Of a stretch of DNA of 64,000 nucleotides, positions 1 to 8,969 are shown one piece after another. How positions within the stretch are numbered: position 1 is the first letter of the stretch; the number at the start of each line of letters is the position of its first letter. The DNA is from Sphingobacterium sp. SYP-B4668 (GTDB lineage: Bacteria > Bacteroidota > Bacteroidia > Sphingobacteriales > Sphingobacteriaceae). The translations under genes and the position numbers were made by a program. Location: the NCBI RefSeq assembly GCF_027627455.1, contig NZ_CP115483.1, positions 868,001 through 932,000 on the forward strand, read 5' to 3'. Below the pieces are notes generated by a model that saw nothing but the letters and a program-made list of their open reading frames with translations, was not told where the DNA came from and did not search any database.

Positions 1-95
1 GATGTCAAGATACTTAAGTCCGCAATAGTATAAGTTCCATTGTAGTATAACAAGTCTAGAACAAGCTCTTTAAGGCCCAAAATGGTCTTCTCCAT
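1..95 (-). CDS. ROK-family transcriptional regulator, 5' end only (runs off the left edge)
   Basis: Reading the minus strand from the ATG at 95-93 gives 31 codons to the window edge with no stop. The peptide opens MEKTILGLKELVLDLLYY and continues into a TIADLSIL segment. It is the same N-terminal helix-turn-helix region as the complete ROK protein at 5967-7166: 21 of 31 residues are identical by eye, with no gaps. The rest of the gene lies outside the window, so the sugar-kinase-like ROK domain is inferred, not seen. A 34-nt element upstream (155-188) is shared with the complete paralogue. By analogy, a second susC/susD pair may follow further left. The family call is firm because of the paralogue; the ligand is unknown. 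Confidence 0.85.
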   Translation of the reverse strand, partial: MEKTILGLKELVLDLLYYNGTYTIADLSILT

Positions 96-154
96 ATGCA
101 TTGATTATTAACCTAATATAGATTTGGCATTAAAGGTATGTTAAAAAGATATAA

Positions 155-188
155 ACTTCAAATACTTTTTAAAATTTAGCAAAAAGTA
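155..188 (-). promoter_or_regulatory. Shared upstream element of the left ROK gene (inverted repeat TACTTTTT-N10-AAAAAGTA)
   Basis: The 8-base arms TACTTTTT (163-170) and AAAAAGTA (181-188) are a perfect inverted repeat. The whole 34-base stretch matches 26 of 34 positions, ungapped, with 7227-7260 upstream of the complete ROK gene. It lies 60 bases before the start codon, against 61 bases in the other copy. It is probably a promoter and/or ROK operator. The role is inferred; the match and spacing are seen. Confidence 0.55.
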
Positions 189-346
189 ATGTAATTTATT
201 CTTGTTAAATTTAAAATAAGTCCTATTGTTTGAGTAGATTTTATTAAGTGAGTGGATGAATAACTATCACTAGACTTAGATTGAACAAAATATCTGCCCC
301 TGTAGCGTTCAATCTGGGTATGCCGTTACCTAATAAACCTACAAAG

Positions 347-826
347 ATGAAACAGTTTGTCACTGCATTATGTATTATGTTTTCCTTTACCGGATGTGAT
401 AAGGAAAGCGAAGAGGAACGGGAAGCCGCGTTCCCTATTGATATCCAACAACAACTGACTGGTCATAATTGGGTCCACTATCTACCCATACGTGATACGT
501 ACAGGCTTTATTATGATTACAGTCCAGCCGAATGCGAACTTGATAATGTATACAAGTTTACATTTTCGAAAGGCTCCGTACTGAAGGTTATTACTGGCGA
601 TAAGCCTTGTATTAAAAATGCAGGAGAATTTGAACAATTATTTAATGGGAAAAATCAGATTTCTCTTTCTTATGATAAAGCTCTTAAATCTCTAGTTTTT
701 AATGGCGATAAATACGTAAGCTACCGAGTATTCATTGATCATGATAAACTTATACTTTTCTTTCATAGTTCGAATCCTCTTATAGATTACATACCTACTG
801 AATATCATTTCAAGGCAGAAAAGTAA
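347..826 (+). CDS. Small lipoprotein of unknown function
   Basis: The protein is 159 residues from the ATG at 347. I prefer this start over the in-frame ATG-type start at 281 because it places a lipoprotein signal at the N-terminus: MKQFVTALCIMFSFTGC, with a lipobox-like FTGC and Cys17 as the acylation site. The mature part begins with an acidic stretch (DKESEEEREAAF) and then a mixed, probably beta-rich region with no motif I recognise. It stands alone between the divergent left-edge ROK gene and a strong terminator. It is predicted to be membrane-anchored on the periplasmic side or exported to the surface. No family assigned. Confidence 0.6.
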   Translation: MKQFVTALCIMFSFTGCDKESEEEREAAFPIDIQQQLTGHNWVHYLPIRDTYRLYYDYSPAECELDNVYKFTFSKGSVLKVITGDKPCIKNAGEFEQLFNGKNQISLSYDKALKSLVFNGDKYVSYRVFIDHDKLILFFHSSNPLIDYIPTEYHFKAEK

Positions 827-884
827 ATACGCATAATTTGTTGAGACTGACTTTGGAGAAATAAGGGAGAGCTATTTGGAATGG

Positions 885-915
885 AAAAGGGAAGCTCACG
901 TTGAGCTTCCCTTTT
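885..915. terminator. Bidirectional intrinsic terminator between the lipoprotein and susD
   Basis: A perfect 14-bp stem, AAAAGGGAAGCTCA (885-898) with TGAGCTTCCCTTTT (902-915), closes a 3-nt loop. It has T runs on both strands. It sits between two convergent genes and can end transcription from either side. Confidence 0.9.
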
Positions 916-940
916 AAACTGGTATTATATCGTCGATGAG

Positions 941-2830
941 TTAATTTTTCTTTGCCCACCATAATGGGGTGAATAAATTGTCTTCACCTCCTAATAACTC
1001 GACTGCTTTGCTATAGTTGGAAGGGTCGGCAGTTCTAAAAGTTGAAGGATATCTTAATCTTTGCGGGAAGAAGTTGACTTGATTTTGAGTATAATTGGAT
1101 GCCGTTAACTGTGGTATGGTAGCTATGGGCTGTTCAACTGCAGGATTTTCGAAAAACGGTAAACCGAGTCTTCTATGGTCATTCCACGCTTCTAGAGCTA
1201 AATAAGGAAAGCTGGCAATATATTTTTGCGTAATAATTTTAGTTAGCTTATCATTCTTGATAGTTCCATTTTTATAAATGGTGTTAGATGGATACAGAAT
1301 GTTGGCTGTCCCTGATTGATTTGTATATGCGTCAACAAATTTGACTGTAAATGAAGTCGGAGGTTCGGTTACGTGGTCGTATTTCACAGAAGTCCCGACA
1401 CGGTTGTAAGCTGTCGAATTTACATAGCTGTCAACATAGGTGCCTGCGCCCCAGTATGCGAAATTTTCCGATATTCCTTTTTTGTAGGCGTCTTGGTCGG
1501 AGATAGGGGTTGTCCATCCTCTTAGATTAGCTTCAGCTATAAGGAAATACGATTCCCAAGAGGCAAAGAATAGCCTTCTTTGTGTACTTTTTCTAAACTT
1601 ATTAATCATCCCAGGTAATCGACCGTTTTGACCTCTAAAAACAATGTTTGATGCTTTACCTCCCCAAGTACCACCAGAAAATGCATTCCAAGTATATTTC
1701 GTGTTCAAATTGTCGGTGCGGGTGTCAGAGACTTTAATTGTAGCTGCTTGGTTCGATGCATCCGCCCAATATTCAGAATCGGATGTGTTGCCAGGAATGA
1801 AGAACGCTTTGTAGGCTCTAGGATCCATTTTATTTGGGAGTCCATCGAGATAATATCCTTGACTTGGATCATTTGACATTGTCGAAAAATTATTCAAATA
1901 GCGAATTCCAAAATCATCTTCATTTTTAATTTTAGCTAATAAGTCGCTGTTTGAGAATTGATCAGCAGTTTTGATTCCACCTAAACCAATAAAGAGATTG
2001 TTCAGCGTTGTGGATAGAATTTGTGTATTCCATGAACGGGACATGACGCCGGTTAATGGATCCCAACCATCCTTTTCTTGGACACTAAAATTTTGTGATG
2101 ATGATTCGATATATTTATTGGTCGCTACTGCGTCCTCAAATTCTGACTTAGCTTTAGTTGCATCAACTTCTGATAGACGCATTGCTAATCTCATACGCAT
2201 GGAATTGGCATATCGAATCCATTTCTCCCAATCATAGCCGTAAGCAGCATCGTAGTCCTTGATGTCTGCAGAGGCTATATTCACATCTATTTTAGATGAA
2301 GCATCCTTGAGTTCAGCAAGGAGGAAATAATAGACTTCTTTTACCGAATTAAATTCAGGATTGACTCCTTGAAAAGCCAGAGTTGGAGCAGGGCCGAAAT
2401 TATCGGTTAGTTCACTCATCAAATAGGCTCTCCATATTCGGGCTACTTCCTTTAAATTTTTATTGTACGGATCAGCACTGCCATTAGCTTCCTTTTTATC
2501 GGCTATTTCCATAGCTGCATTTGCATTGTTCAACCACTCGGATATATATCTCCAATAGTCTCCATTGAAGCTGTCATCATCCGATCCGATGTTTAACACG
2601 TTCATGTAATGATGATGTGCGGCGGTCTTCCAATAATAGACAAATATACGTTCAGAGATGTGGGGGTCTTGCTGTGCTCCGACGATAGAGTTGTTTAGAA
2701 AGTACTCTGGTTTGACCTGTTGCTCATTAGCTGCAGTAGGGTCGTTATTAAGTTCTTCAAACTTATTGCAGCTTGAAAGAACTGCTGTAATTGCTAATGT
2801 TAATGATATTTTAGAAAGTATATTTTTCAT
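941..2830 (-). CDS. SusD/RagB-family nutrient-binding outer-membrane lipoprotein
   Basis: This 629-residue protein begins with a lipoprotein signal (MKNILSKISLTLAITAVLSSC, Cys21 lipidated) followed by NKFEELNNDPTAANEQ. That N-terminus is typical of the SusD-like_2 subfamily of starch-binding-associating lipoproteins. Helical tetratricopeptide-like segments fill the middle and the C-terminus carries the usual RLRYPSTFR and LWWAKKN-type segments. SusD proteins sit on the cell surface as a lid over the partner SusC channel and bind glycan or peptide ligands. The gene starts 13 bases after susC, in the same operon behind the ROK regulator. No glycosidase lies in the operon, so the substrate cannot be read from context. 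Confidence 0.93.
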   Translation of the reverse strand: MKNILSKISLTLAITAVLSSCNKFEELNNDPTAANEQQVKPEYFLNNSIVGAQQDPHISERIFVYYWKTAAHHHYMNVLNIGSDDDSFNGDYWRYISEWLNNANAAMEIADKKEANGSADPYNKNLKEVARIWRAYLMSELTDNFGPAPTLAFQGVNPEFNSVKEVYYFLLAELKDASSKIDVNIASADIKDYDAAYGYDWEKWIRYANSMRMRLAMRLSEVDATKAKSEFEDAVATNKYIESSSQNFSVQEKDGWDPLTGVMSRSWNTQILSTTLNNLFIGLGGIKTADQFSNSDLLAKIKNEDDFGIRYLNNFSTMSNDPSQGYYLDGLPNKMDPRAYKAFFIPGNTSDSEYWADASNQAATIKVSDTRTDNLNTKYTWNAFSGGTWGGKASNIVFRGQNGRLPGMINKFRKSTQRRLFFASWESYFLIAEANLRGWTTPISDQDAYKKGISENFAYWGAGTYVDSYVNSTAYNRVGTSVKYDHVTEPPTSFTVKFVDAYTNQSGTANILYPSNTIYKNGTIKNDKLTKIITQKYIASFPYLALEAWNDHRRLGLPFFENPAVEQPIATIPQLTASNYTQNQVNFFPQRLRYPSTFRTADPSNYSKAVELLGGEDNLFTPLWWAKKN

Positions 2831-2843
2831 GATTTAGTTCAAA

Positions 2844-5800
2844 TTAAAATCCTAAAGAAATATTTAAGAAATAAGATCTGGAGGTTGGGAATGAAAGGTA
2901 TTCAAAACCAACTGCATTTGAGCTTAGCGCAAATGTTGACTCAGGGTCTACGCCATTTCCATAACTTTTTAGCATGGCCAAATTGTTCACAGAAAGCCCA
3001 AATTTAGCGCTTTTAACCATAGAGGATTTAAGCGATTTGGATGGAATCGAATAGCTGATTTGCGCATTTCGGATTCGGACATTTGTAGCATTGTACAAAT
3101 TTTGTTCGGTGATACCTAGATTGTCAGGACCTGCTACTGCATTCCAATAATCTTCTGGATTAACAGCGACCTCACTTTTTGAATAGTTTCCATCTTTCAA
3201 GATTACACCGTCTACAACGAATTTTTCGCGGGCACCATTAACAACGGTTTCTTTCGAAGATCCAGATAATTGGAGTGCTCGTTGAGTTCCTGAGAAGAAT
3301 TTTCCACCAAAGCGACCATCTATTTGGAAACTCAGACCAAAATTCTTATACCCAAATGAATTCGTAAGTCCAACTAGAGCTTTTGCTGTTTGGTCACCTA
3401 AGTGATGAATTCCTACTGCTTTTTGGGGAAGACCTGTGTTCATTAAGATCATCTTTCCGAAATGTGGACTTGCCTCATCCTCGACTCTTAAAAATTTACT
3501 TCCATAAATTGCACCGTAGTATTTACCTTCTTCTGCGAATACACCGACATTTTCAATCCCACCTAATTTGCTTTGTTTCACATCTTTGTGAAATTCAATT
3601 ATTTTGTTGATGTTTTTAGATATGTTGGCATTCATATTCCATCTTAGACCATTGGGGTTTCTAAGGATATCGGCGCTAAGGACGAGTTCTAGACCTTCAT
3701 TTAAAATATTACCTGCATTTGCTCTAAAACCACCGTATCCAGAAAGATTATTCATAGGGATGTTTATCAATTGATTGGTAGAGTTATTTTTGTAATAAGT
3801 GAAATCTAAACCAATTCTATTGTCTAAGAAGCGTGTGTCAAAACCTAGCTCTATACTTTTTAGCAACTCATTCACGACGCCAGCATCATATAATGTTGAA
3901 CGTTTAGAAGCTGTAGTATTGTTGTTTGGGTCGTTACCTATGCTATAGGTGTTATACAATTGATAAGGATCCATATCACGGCCAGTTTCGGCATAGGAAG
4001 CTCTAATTTTAGCGAAATTGAACCAAGAGGGCATATGGCCGTCACCTTTGTTGATTAAATCTGATAAGACTAGTGAAGTACTAATTGACGGATAGAAGTA
4101 GCTGTTGTTATCAGGGTGTAGCGTAGACGTCCAGTCATTTCTTCCTGTAACACTCACGTACCAGACATTGTCGTAATTCAACTCAACATTGGCATATAGG
4201 GAATTTATTTGTTTGCGACTAATGGATTCAGAGACTCCAGGGTTGCCGATAGAATTTCCTAAAGTGAACAGATTTGGAACGCGTAGACTTCCTGCTGAGG
4301 CACTTAATGAATTACGGTCCCTTTCCATTATCTGTCCATACAAAGAGGCATTTCCTCCCCATTTTCCAAATAGATTATCCTTCTTGGCGTGTAAACTCAA
4401 TATATAATTGTTTTCAAAGAATTTGTCTGTTCCATTAGAATAGGAATTGTTGATATGACTACCTGTATATGTTTTTGAGTCATATTTAGTAGTGTAGGTA
4501 TCTGTGCCAAAACGGGCATCGGCACTTAACCAGTCATTAAAATCATATTTAACGGTGGCATTCATCAAATATCTATCACGAGTATCGTTGCTTAGTTTAT
4601 TGTGAGCTGCCCAGTAGGGATTGATGCCCGAATCTTCTAAATACCATGTTTGTTCTGTTCCAAGTACATCCATGCCTTCCTTAAATTGGGTAAGATCAAG
4701 TGAACGAGGAAAGAGCAAAGCTTGTGCATAATAGTTGCCTCCATTCTGACCCCCAACGGCTCTATTGTAGGCCATGTTTTTCATATATTGTACCTTGACA
4801 TCGGTACTCCACTGATTACGCTCGCCAAATTTAGAGGTTACGCGATTGATTAAATTCAATCTATTCAACTTCATACCCGGAGTTTTGCTATTATCGTGAA
4901 GGTAAGTTGCGGATGTATATAGGTTGGTTTTGTCAGATACAGCTTGTTGAAAGTTGATGTTTTGAGTTGTGTTAAATCCTGTCTTAAAAAAGTTGTTTAG
5001 GTTGTCGTAGGCTTGCAGTTTCGTTTTTGATCCGTCCCACATGTCAACCTCCTGCCCGGAAATCTTTTCTCCCCAAGAAGTGGTTGCTAATCTTCCATAT
5101 ATGCCACCTGCACCCTGAGAGAAGTCACTTTGAAGTTCAGGAGTCATGAAAATATTTTCGATGCCTGTGATGGTTGAATAAGATATTCCTACACCCTCTT
5201 TAGCTTTTCCTGTTTTTGTCGTAATCAGAATTACACCATTGGATGCTCTTGACCCGTAGAGCGCGGAGGCAGCTCCCCCTTTTAGTACTGACATGCTTTC
5301 AATATCCTCTGGGTTTAAATCTCCTAAGCCGCTTCCCATATCAGCTGAAGGATTCCAGAAATCATTATTGGAAGCTCCAACGAAATTGTCCATTGGTACA
5401 CCGTCGACTACAATTAAAGGTTGATTATCTCCATTTAAAGAGTTAAAACCTCTTAAGATGATTTTTGAAGACGATGAAGGTCCGTTAGAACCCTTTATTA
5501 CCTGTAGGTTAGAGACCTTACCTGCGAGCGCATTTGCTATATTGTTTTCGCGAGCTGCGGTTAAATCCTCACCCTTGATTTCTTGAAAGGAATAGCCCAG
5601 AGATCTTTTTTCTTTTTTTACACCCATTGCAGTAACAACCACCTCTTCGAGAGCACCTGCATCTTCCATAAGAGTAACATTAATTGTTTTGGTCGTTCCA
5701 ACAACAATTTCCTGTGGAGCATAACCCACTATTGAATAACGTAGGGTTTCTCCTGAACTTGCTTGGATAGTGTAATTCCCGTCAGTTCCTGTTTGTGTAC

Positions 5801-5954
5801 CCCGATTGGTCCCTTTGACGCTCACTGTGACGCCAGGTACATTTCCATTTGCATCCGTTACTTTTCCGGTAACAGTTTGCTGTGCAAATACGCTTGATAT
5901 CGATATGATCGATATAAGCATGATTGTGCAACATGTGTGATAGAATTGTTTCAT
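2844..5954 (-). CDS. SusC/RagA-family TonB-linked outer-membrane transporter
   Basis: The protein has 1036 residues, the normal size for the family. A signal peptide ends near residue 24 (SSVFAQQ). A carboxypeptidase-regulatory-like beta-sandwich domain follows (about 26-105). Then come the SusC signature GALEEVVVTAMGVKKEKRS and a plug domain with GSNGPSSSSKIILRG and PLIVVDGVPMD. The rest is a long beta-barrel ending in aromatic residues (FLNISLGF), as expected for BAM-dependent insertion. It imports ligand captured by SusD using TonB-ExbBD energy. It lies 12 bases after the ROK gene and 13 before susD, so the three genes are one transcription unit. I see no N-terminal anti-sigma-interacting extension, consistent with control by the ROK protein instead. 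Confidence 0.95.
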   Translation of the reverse strand: MKQFYHTCCTIMLISIISISSVFAQQTVTGKVTDANGNVPGVTVSVKGTNRGTQTGTDGNYTIQASSGETLRYSIVGYAPQEIVVGTTKTINVTLMEDAGALEEVVVTAMGVKKEKRSLGYSFQEIKGEDLTAARENNIANALAGKVSNLQVIKGSNGPSSSSKIILRGFNSLNGDNQPLIVVDGVPMDNFVGASNNDFWNPSADMGSGLGDLNPEDIESMSVLKGGAASALYGSRASNGVILITTKTGKAKEGVGISYSTITGIENIFMTPELQSDFSQGAGGIYGRLATTSWGEKISGQEVDMWDGSKTKLQAYDNLNNFFKTGFNTTQNINFQQAVSDKTNLYTSATYLHDNSKTPGMKLNRLNLINRVTSKFGERNQWSTDVKVQYMKNMAYNRAVGGQNGGNYYAQALLFPRSLDLTQFKEGMDVLGTEQTWYLEDSGINPYWAAHNKLSNDTRDRYLMNATVKYDFNDWLSADARFGTDTYTTKYDSKTYTGSHINNSYSNGTDKFFENNYILSLHAKKDNLFGKWGGNASLYGQIMERDRNSLSASAGSLRVPNLFTLGNSIGNPGVSESISRKQINSLYANVELNYDNVWYVSVTGRNDWTSTLHPDNNSYFYPSISTSLVLSDLINKGDGHMPSWFNFAKIRASYAETGRDMDPYQLYNTYSIGNDPNNNTTASKRSTLYDAGVVNELLKSIELGFDTRFLDNRIGLDFTYYKNNSTNQLINIPMNNLSGYGGFRANAGNILNEGLELVLSADILRNPNGLRWNMNANISKNINKIIEFHKDVKQSKLGGIENVGVFAEEGKYYGAIYGSKFLRVEDEASPHFGKMILMNTGLPQKAVGIHHLGDQTAKALVGLTNSFGYKNFGLSFQIDGRFGGKFFSGTQRALQLSGSSKETVVNGAREKFVVDGVILKDGNYSKSEVAVNPEDYWNAVAGPDNLGITEQNLYNATNVRIRNAQISYSIPSKSLKSSMVKSAKFGLSVNNLAMLKSYGNGVDPESTFALSSNAVGFEYLSFPTSRSYFLNISLGF

Positions 5955-5966
5955 GTTATTGATGAT

Positions 5967-7166
5967 TTAATTAAGGTTAACAAATTGTGGTAATGAATAT
6001 TCCAATACAATGCATGCAGATCCAATAAGCTGTGCATTATTTTTAAGTTCGGAAACCTCTATAGTGGTTTTTTGAGCGATTTTTGGTATGCAAAATTCAT
6101 TGATAGCAGTCTGGATCTGAGGCATCAAGATTTGGCCTGCCCTAGATCCTCGTCCACTTAAAATTACTTTCTGGGGATTCATAATGTGTATCAGTGTGGC
6201 AATGCCCTTCCCGAGCATATAGCCTGATTTATTGAGGGAGTAGATAGCCAATTGGTCACCATTTAATGCCGATTTGATTAAGGTTTCACTTTTTTCAAGT
6301 TGATCCTGTTGGAAGAATTCTTTTAACGGAGACTTGTCCCCATTTTCAAGTTGTTCTTCCGCAAATTCTACTGCAGCTGATAAGGAAGCTTCAACCTCGA
6401 GACATCCTTTTTTGCCGCAAGAACACAGTTTGCCACTATCTGAAAGGGGGATATGGCTGAATTCACCCGCATACCCGCTATAACCTCTGAAAAGCTTATT
6501 ATCAACGATGATACCTAAGCCAACCCCCCAACCAATATTGATGATAAGTGAATGTGAAGTATCTTTAGCTTTTCCGAAATTCTGCTCGGCTATAGCAATA
6601 GCTGTTGAATCATTTTCAATGAAAGTTGGTAGTTTGAATTCGTTTTCGATTTCACGCTTAATATGATAGAGTTCCTCGTTTTTATCTTTATACGAGCCAT
6701 TTGTTCCTTGCCGGTTGTCGACAAATCCTGGCATACTAATTCCAATGCCGATAATATTTGTATAATCGAATGCGCCATGCTCTAAAGCTTGTTTCATGAC
6801 GTTTACTATATTGGGAAAGGCAGTTTCGGGATTATCCAGATGATTTTCAATGGTAAAAATAGGTGTACGTTCTTGATTTGCTAGATTGTAGACAACAGCT
6901 CGGCTGTAATGTTGGTCTACAGCCACTGAAAGTATAAACTTATCCAGGTTTCCATTAATAGTATACCTAAGTGGTCTACGCCCTCCAGTCGATGGAGCTA
7001 ACCCATCCTCGATTATGATATTGGCATCTGCAAGTTCATTTATAAGCTTAGTTGTGCTGGGGATACTTTTTCCAATAAGTACGCTCAGATCTGCAATGGA
7101 ATACGATTTGTCGTAATACAATAAGCTTATAACAAGTTCTTTAAGTCCGTAATTGGTTTTTTCCAT
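5967..7166 (-). CDS. ROK-family transcriptional regulator of the sus operon
   Basis: The protein is 399 residues. An N-terminal winged helix-turn-helix (about 10-65; YSIADLSVLIGKSIPSTTKL) is followed by a ROK (repressor/ORF/kinase) domain. ROK marks seen are GIGISMPGFVD, the ENDSTAIAIAEQ segment, the ATP-type loop INIGWGVGLGIIVD, and the zinc-binding consensus CSCGKKGCLEVEAS. ROK regulators such as NagC and Mlc sense sugars or sugar phosphates. Being first in the susC-susD operon, it probably autoregulates and controls uptake of its own ligand. A closely related paralogue starts at the left edge of the window. The start ATG matches the N-terminus of that paralogue exactly (MEKT). Confidence 0.92.
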   Translation of the reverse strand: MEKTNYGLKELVISLLYYDKSYSIADLSVLIGKSIPSTTKLINELADANIIIEDGLAPSTGGRRPLRYTINGNLDKFILSVAVDQHYSRAVVYNLANQERTPIFTIENHLDNPETAFPNIVNVMKQALEHGAFDYTNIIGIGISMPGFVDNRQGTNGSYKDKNEELYHIKREIENEFKLPTFIENDSTAIAIAEQNFGKAKDTSHSLIINIGWGVGLGIIVDNKLFRGYSGYAGEFSHIPLSDSGKLCSCGKKGCLEVEASLSAAVEFAEEQLENGDKSPLKEFFQQDQLEKSETLIKSALNGDQLAIYSLNKSGYMLGKGIATLIHIMNPQKVILSGRGSRAGQILMPQIQTAINEFCIPKIAQKTTIEVSELKNNAQLIGSACIVLEYSLPQFVNLN

Positions 7167-7226
7167 TTTGACTCAGGTTATTAATTAGTTAGTTATCTTG
7201 TGTAAAGTTAATGTAATTATAATGTT

Positions 7227-7260
7227 ACTTCCAAATCTTTTTAAAAAAAAATAAAAAGTA
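7227..7260 (-). promoter_or_regulatory. Shared upstream element of the ROK-susC-susD operon
   Basis: This 34-base stretch begins ACTTCC and ends AAAAAGTA. It matches the element at 155-188 at 26 of 34 positions and lies 61 bases before the ROK start codon. The T-rich arm is less perfect here (TCTTTTT against TACTTTTT). It is probably the operon promoter/operator; the function is inferred from conservation and position. Confidence 0.5.
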
Positions 7261-7454
7261 TCTCTTTTTTTTAAGAAAAATTGATGCGCTGATAATCAAT
7301 GTTTTAATGACAGTTGGGTTTTTTAAAGTTTTTTTCTAGAAATTAATTGTGCTGGTTGTGAATTGAATGCGATTTGCGTACTCATTTTTGATGGATTTTG
7401 ATGATTGGTTCAATTTGATTTCTTTTTAAAAATTAATAATAAGTTTGTCTTGTT

Positions 7455-7482
7455 TTTGCGCTATTTATTTAAATAGTGCAAA
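7455..7482. promoter_or_regulatory. Inverted repeat in the 447-base gap between the divergent ROK operon and the NagX-like gene
   Basis: The arms TTTGCGCTATTT (7455-7466) and AAATAGTGCAAA (7471-7482) pair over 12 positions with one G-T mismatch around ATTT. The gap (7167-7613) is very AT-rich and otherwise holds the ROK upstream element and a weak -7-like box TACCTTTA at 7530-7537. ROK proteins are known to bind AT-rich palindromes, so this is a candidate operator for either divergent unit. I see no gene in the gap. Confidence 0.35.
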
Positions 7483-7613
7483 GTGCTGCATTTGTCTAGT
7501 ATTTTTTATACGTTAACCAATTGTTTTAGTACCTTTATCGTCTTATAACCTATTTTATTAATTAACTGTCATCTATTTCGATTGCGTAAGAACACGCTTA
7601 AAAAAAATCAAAA

Positions 7614-8828
7614 ATGAAACAACGCTATTATTCATTAGATGTTTTCCGTGGTGCTACAGTAGCACTGATGATCATGGTTAACAACCCCGGCTCGTGGAGC
7701 CATATGTTTGCTCCACTGAAGCATGCATCATGGCATGGCTGTACGCCTACGGATTTGGTCTTTCCCTTCTTTTTATTTGCGGTGGGAAATGCTATGTCTT
7801 TCGTAATGCCTCGTTTGCAAGAAGCTGGGCCATCGGTATTTTGGAAGAAAGTATTGAAGCGGACGGTACTGATCTTTGCGATTGGAGTTTTTATCAATTG
7901 GTGGCCATTCGTTCAGTGGTCAGGAGATATGTTGGCGTTTAAGCAATGGGCGTATGCGGACGATCCCATGCGAGGGGTGAGGATATTGGGAGTCTTACAG
8001 CGGATAGCTCTTGCTTATTGTTTTGCGTCTATTATAGCTTATTATTTTAAAGAGCGAGCCATTATTTGGATATCGGCTGCGATTTTGTTAGTGTATTGGG
8101 GTATATGTGCATATTTGGGTGCTCCGCAGGACCCCTACAGTCTGCAGGGCTGGTTTGGGACAGCTTATGATGTTCAAATCTTAGGAACGGCCCATATCTA
8201 TAAAGGTGAGGGGGTGCCGTTTGATCCGGAAGGACTCATGAGTACGCTTCCAGCGGTGATACAGGTGGTGTTGGGATATTTGGCTGGAACTTACATCAAA
8301 AAACAAGGACAGGTTGATTGGCTTTGGAAGAAGGTGCCGCTATCGCAGGAGCCTCATTTTAAATTGCTATCCGGACTTTTTGTAACAGGGTTTATACTAT
8401 TGGTATTGGCTTGGACATGGTCTTTGGGCTTTCCTATCAATAAAAAGATATGGACGAGTTCGTACGTACTTTATACTACAGGGCTGGGAATGATGACGAT
8501 TGGAGGTATGATTTGGTATATTGAAGTGCAAGGGGTCAAAAATAAGCTGACCAAGTTCTTTGATGTTTTTGGTAAAAATCCATTGTTCATATTCGTGCTT
8601 AGCGGTATCTTACCTCGATTGGTAGGTTTGATAAGGATTCCGAATGGCGTGAACGATGGGGGAGAGCCTTTGTATACTAATGCCTTCAGCTGGTTTTACC
8701 AACATGTATGCGCTAAGGTTCCTGGGCCACCGGAAGTGGGGTCTTTTGTCTATTCCTTATGTTTCTTGGCTTTAATGTGGGGAATCTGTTATGTGTTGGA
8801 CAAACGGAAGATATATATCAAAGTGTAG
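7614..8828 (+). CDS. NagX/DUF5009-like integral membrane acyltransferase
   Basis: The 404-residue protein has about 10-11 membrane segments. Its N-terminus reads YYSLDVFRGATVALMIMVNN, with WSHMFAPLKHASWHGCTPTD and LVFPFFLFAVGNAMSF following. This is the conserved start of the COG4299/DUF5009 family, related to heparan-alpha-glucosaminide N-acetyltransferase. The His in KHASWHG corresponds to the conserved His region of that superfamily. Bacterial members (NagX) are often found with N-acetylglucosamine-use genes. It is transcribed away from the ROK-sus operon, so shared control is possible. The substrate is not proven by sequence. Confidence 0.85.
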   Translation: MKQRYYSLDVFRGATVALMIMVNNPGSWSHMFAPLKHASWHGCTPTDLVFPFFLFAVGNAMSFVMPRLQEAGPSVFWKKVLKRTVLIFAIGVFINWWPFVQWSGDMLAFKQWAYADDPMRGVRILGVLQRIALAYCFASIIAYYFKERAIIWISAAILLVYWGICAYLGAPQDPYSLQGWFGTAYDVQILGTAHIYKGEGVPFDPEGLMSTLPAVIQVVLGYLAGTYIKKQGQVDWLWKKVPLSQEPHFKLLSGLFVTGFILLVLAWTWSLGFPINKKIWTSSYVLYTTGLGMMTIGGMIWYIEVQGVKNKLTKFFDVFGKNPLFIFVLSGILPRLVGLIRIPNGVNDGGEPLYTNAFSWFYQHVCAKVPGPPEVGSFVYSLCFLALMWGICYVLDKRKIYIKV

Positions 8829-8892
8829 TGTGGGTCACAGACGGTTCGAGGTGGCTTTGCGGGCGATGTACTAAACAAAATAGATACATCCG

Positions 8893-8923
8893 TTTTATTT
8901 TTTAATTTTAATCCGTACCTTTG
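8893..8923 (+). promoter_or_regulatory. Bacteroidota-type promoter of rpsO
   Basis: The -7 box is TACCTTTG (8916-8923), matching TAnnTTTG, and a TTTT -33-like box lies at 8893-8896 with a 19-base spacer. Transcription would start near 8928, leaving a leader of about 42 nt before rpsO. That leader could take part in S15 autoregulation as known in other bacteria. Confidence 0.7.
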
Positions 8924-8969
8924 TGCGCAGTTAACAAAAATTTATTAACACTTTAATATTATTCAAGAG

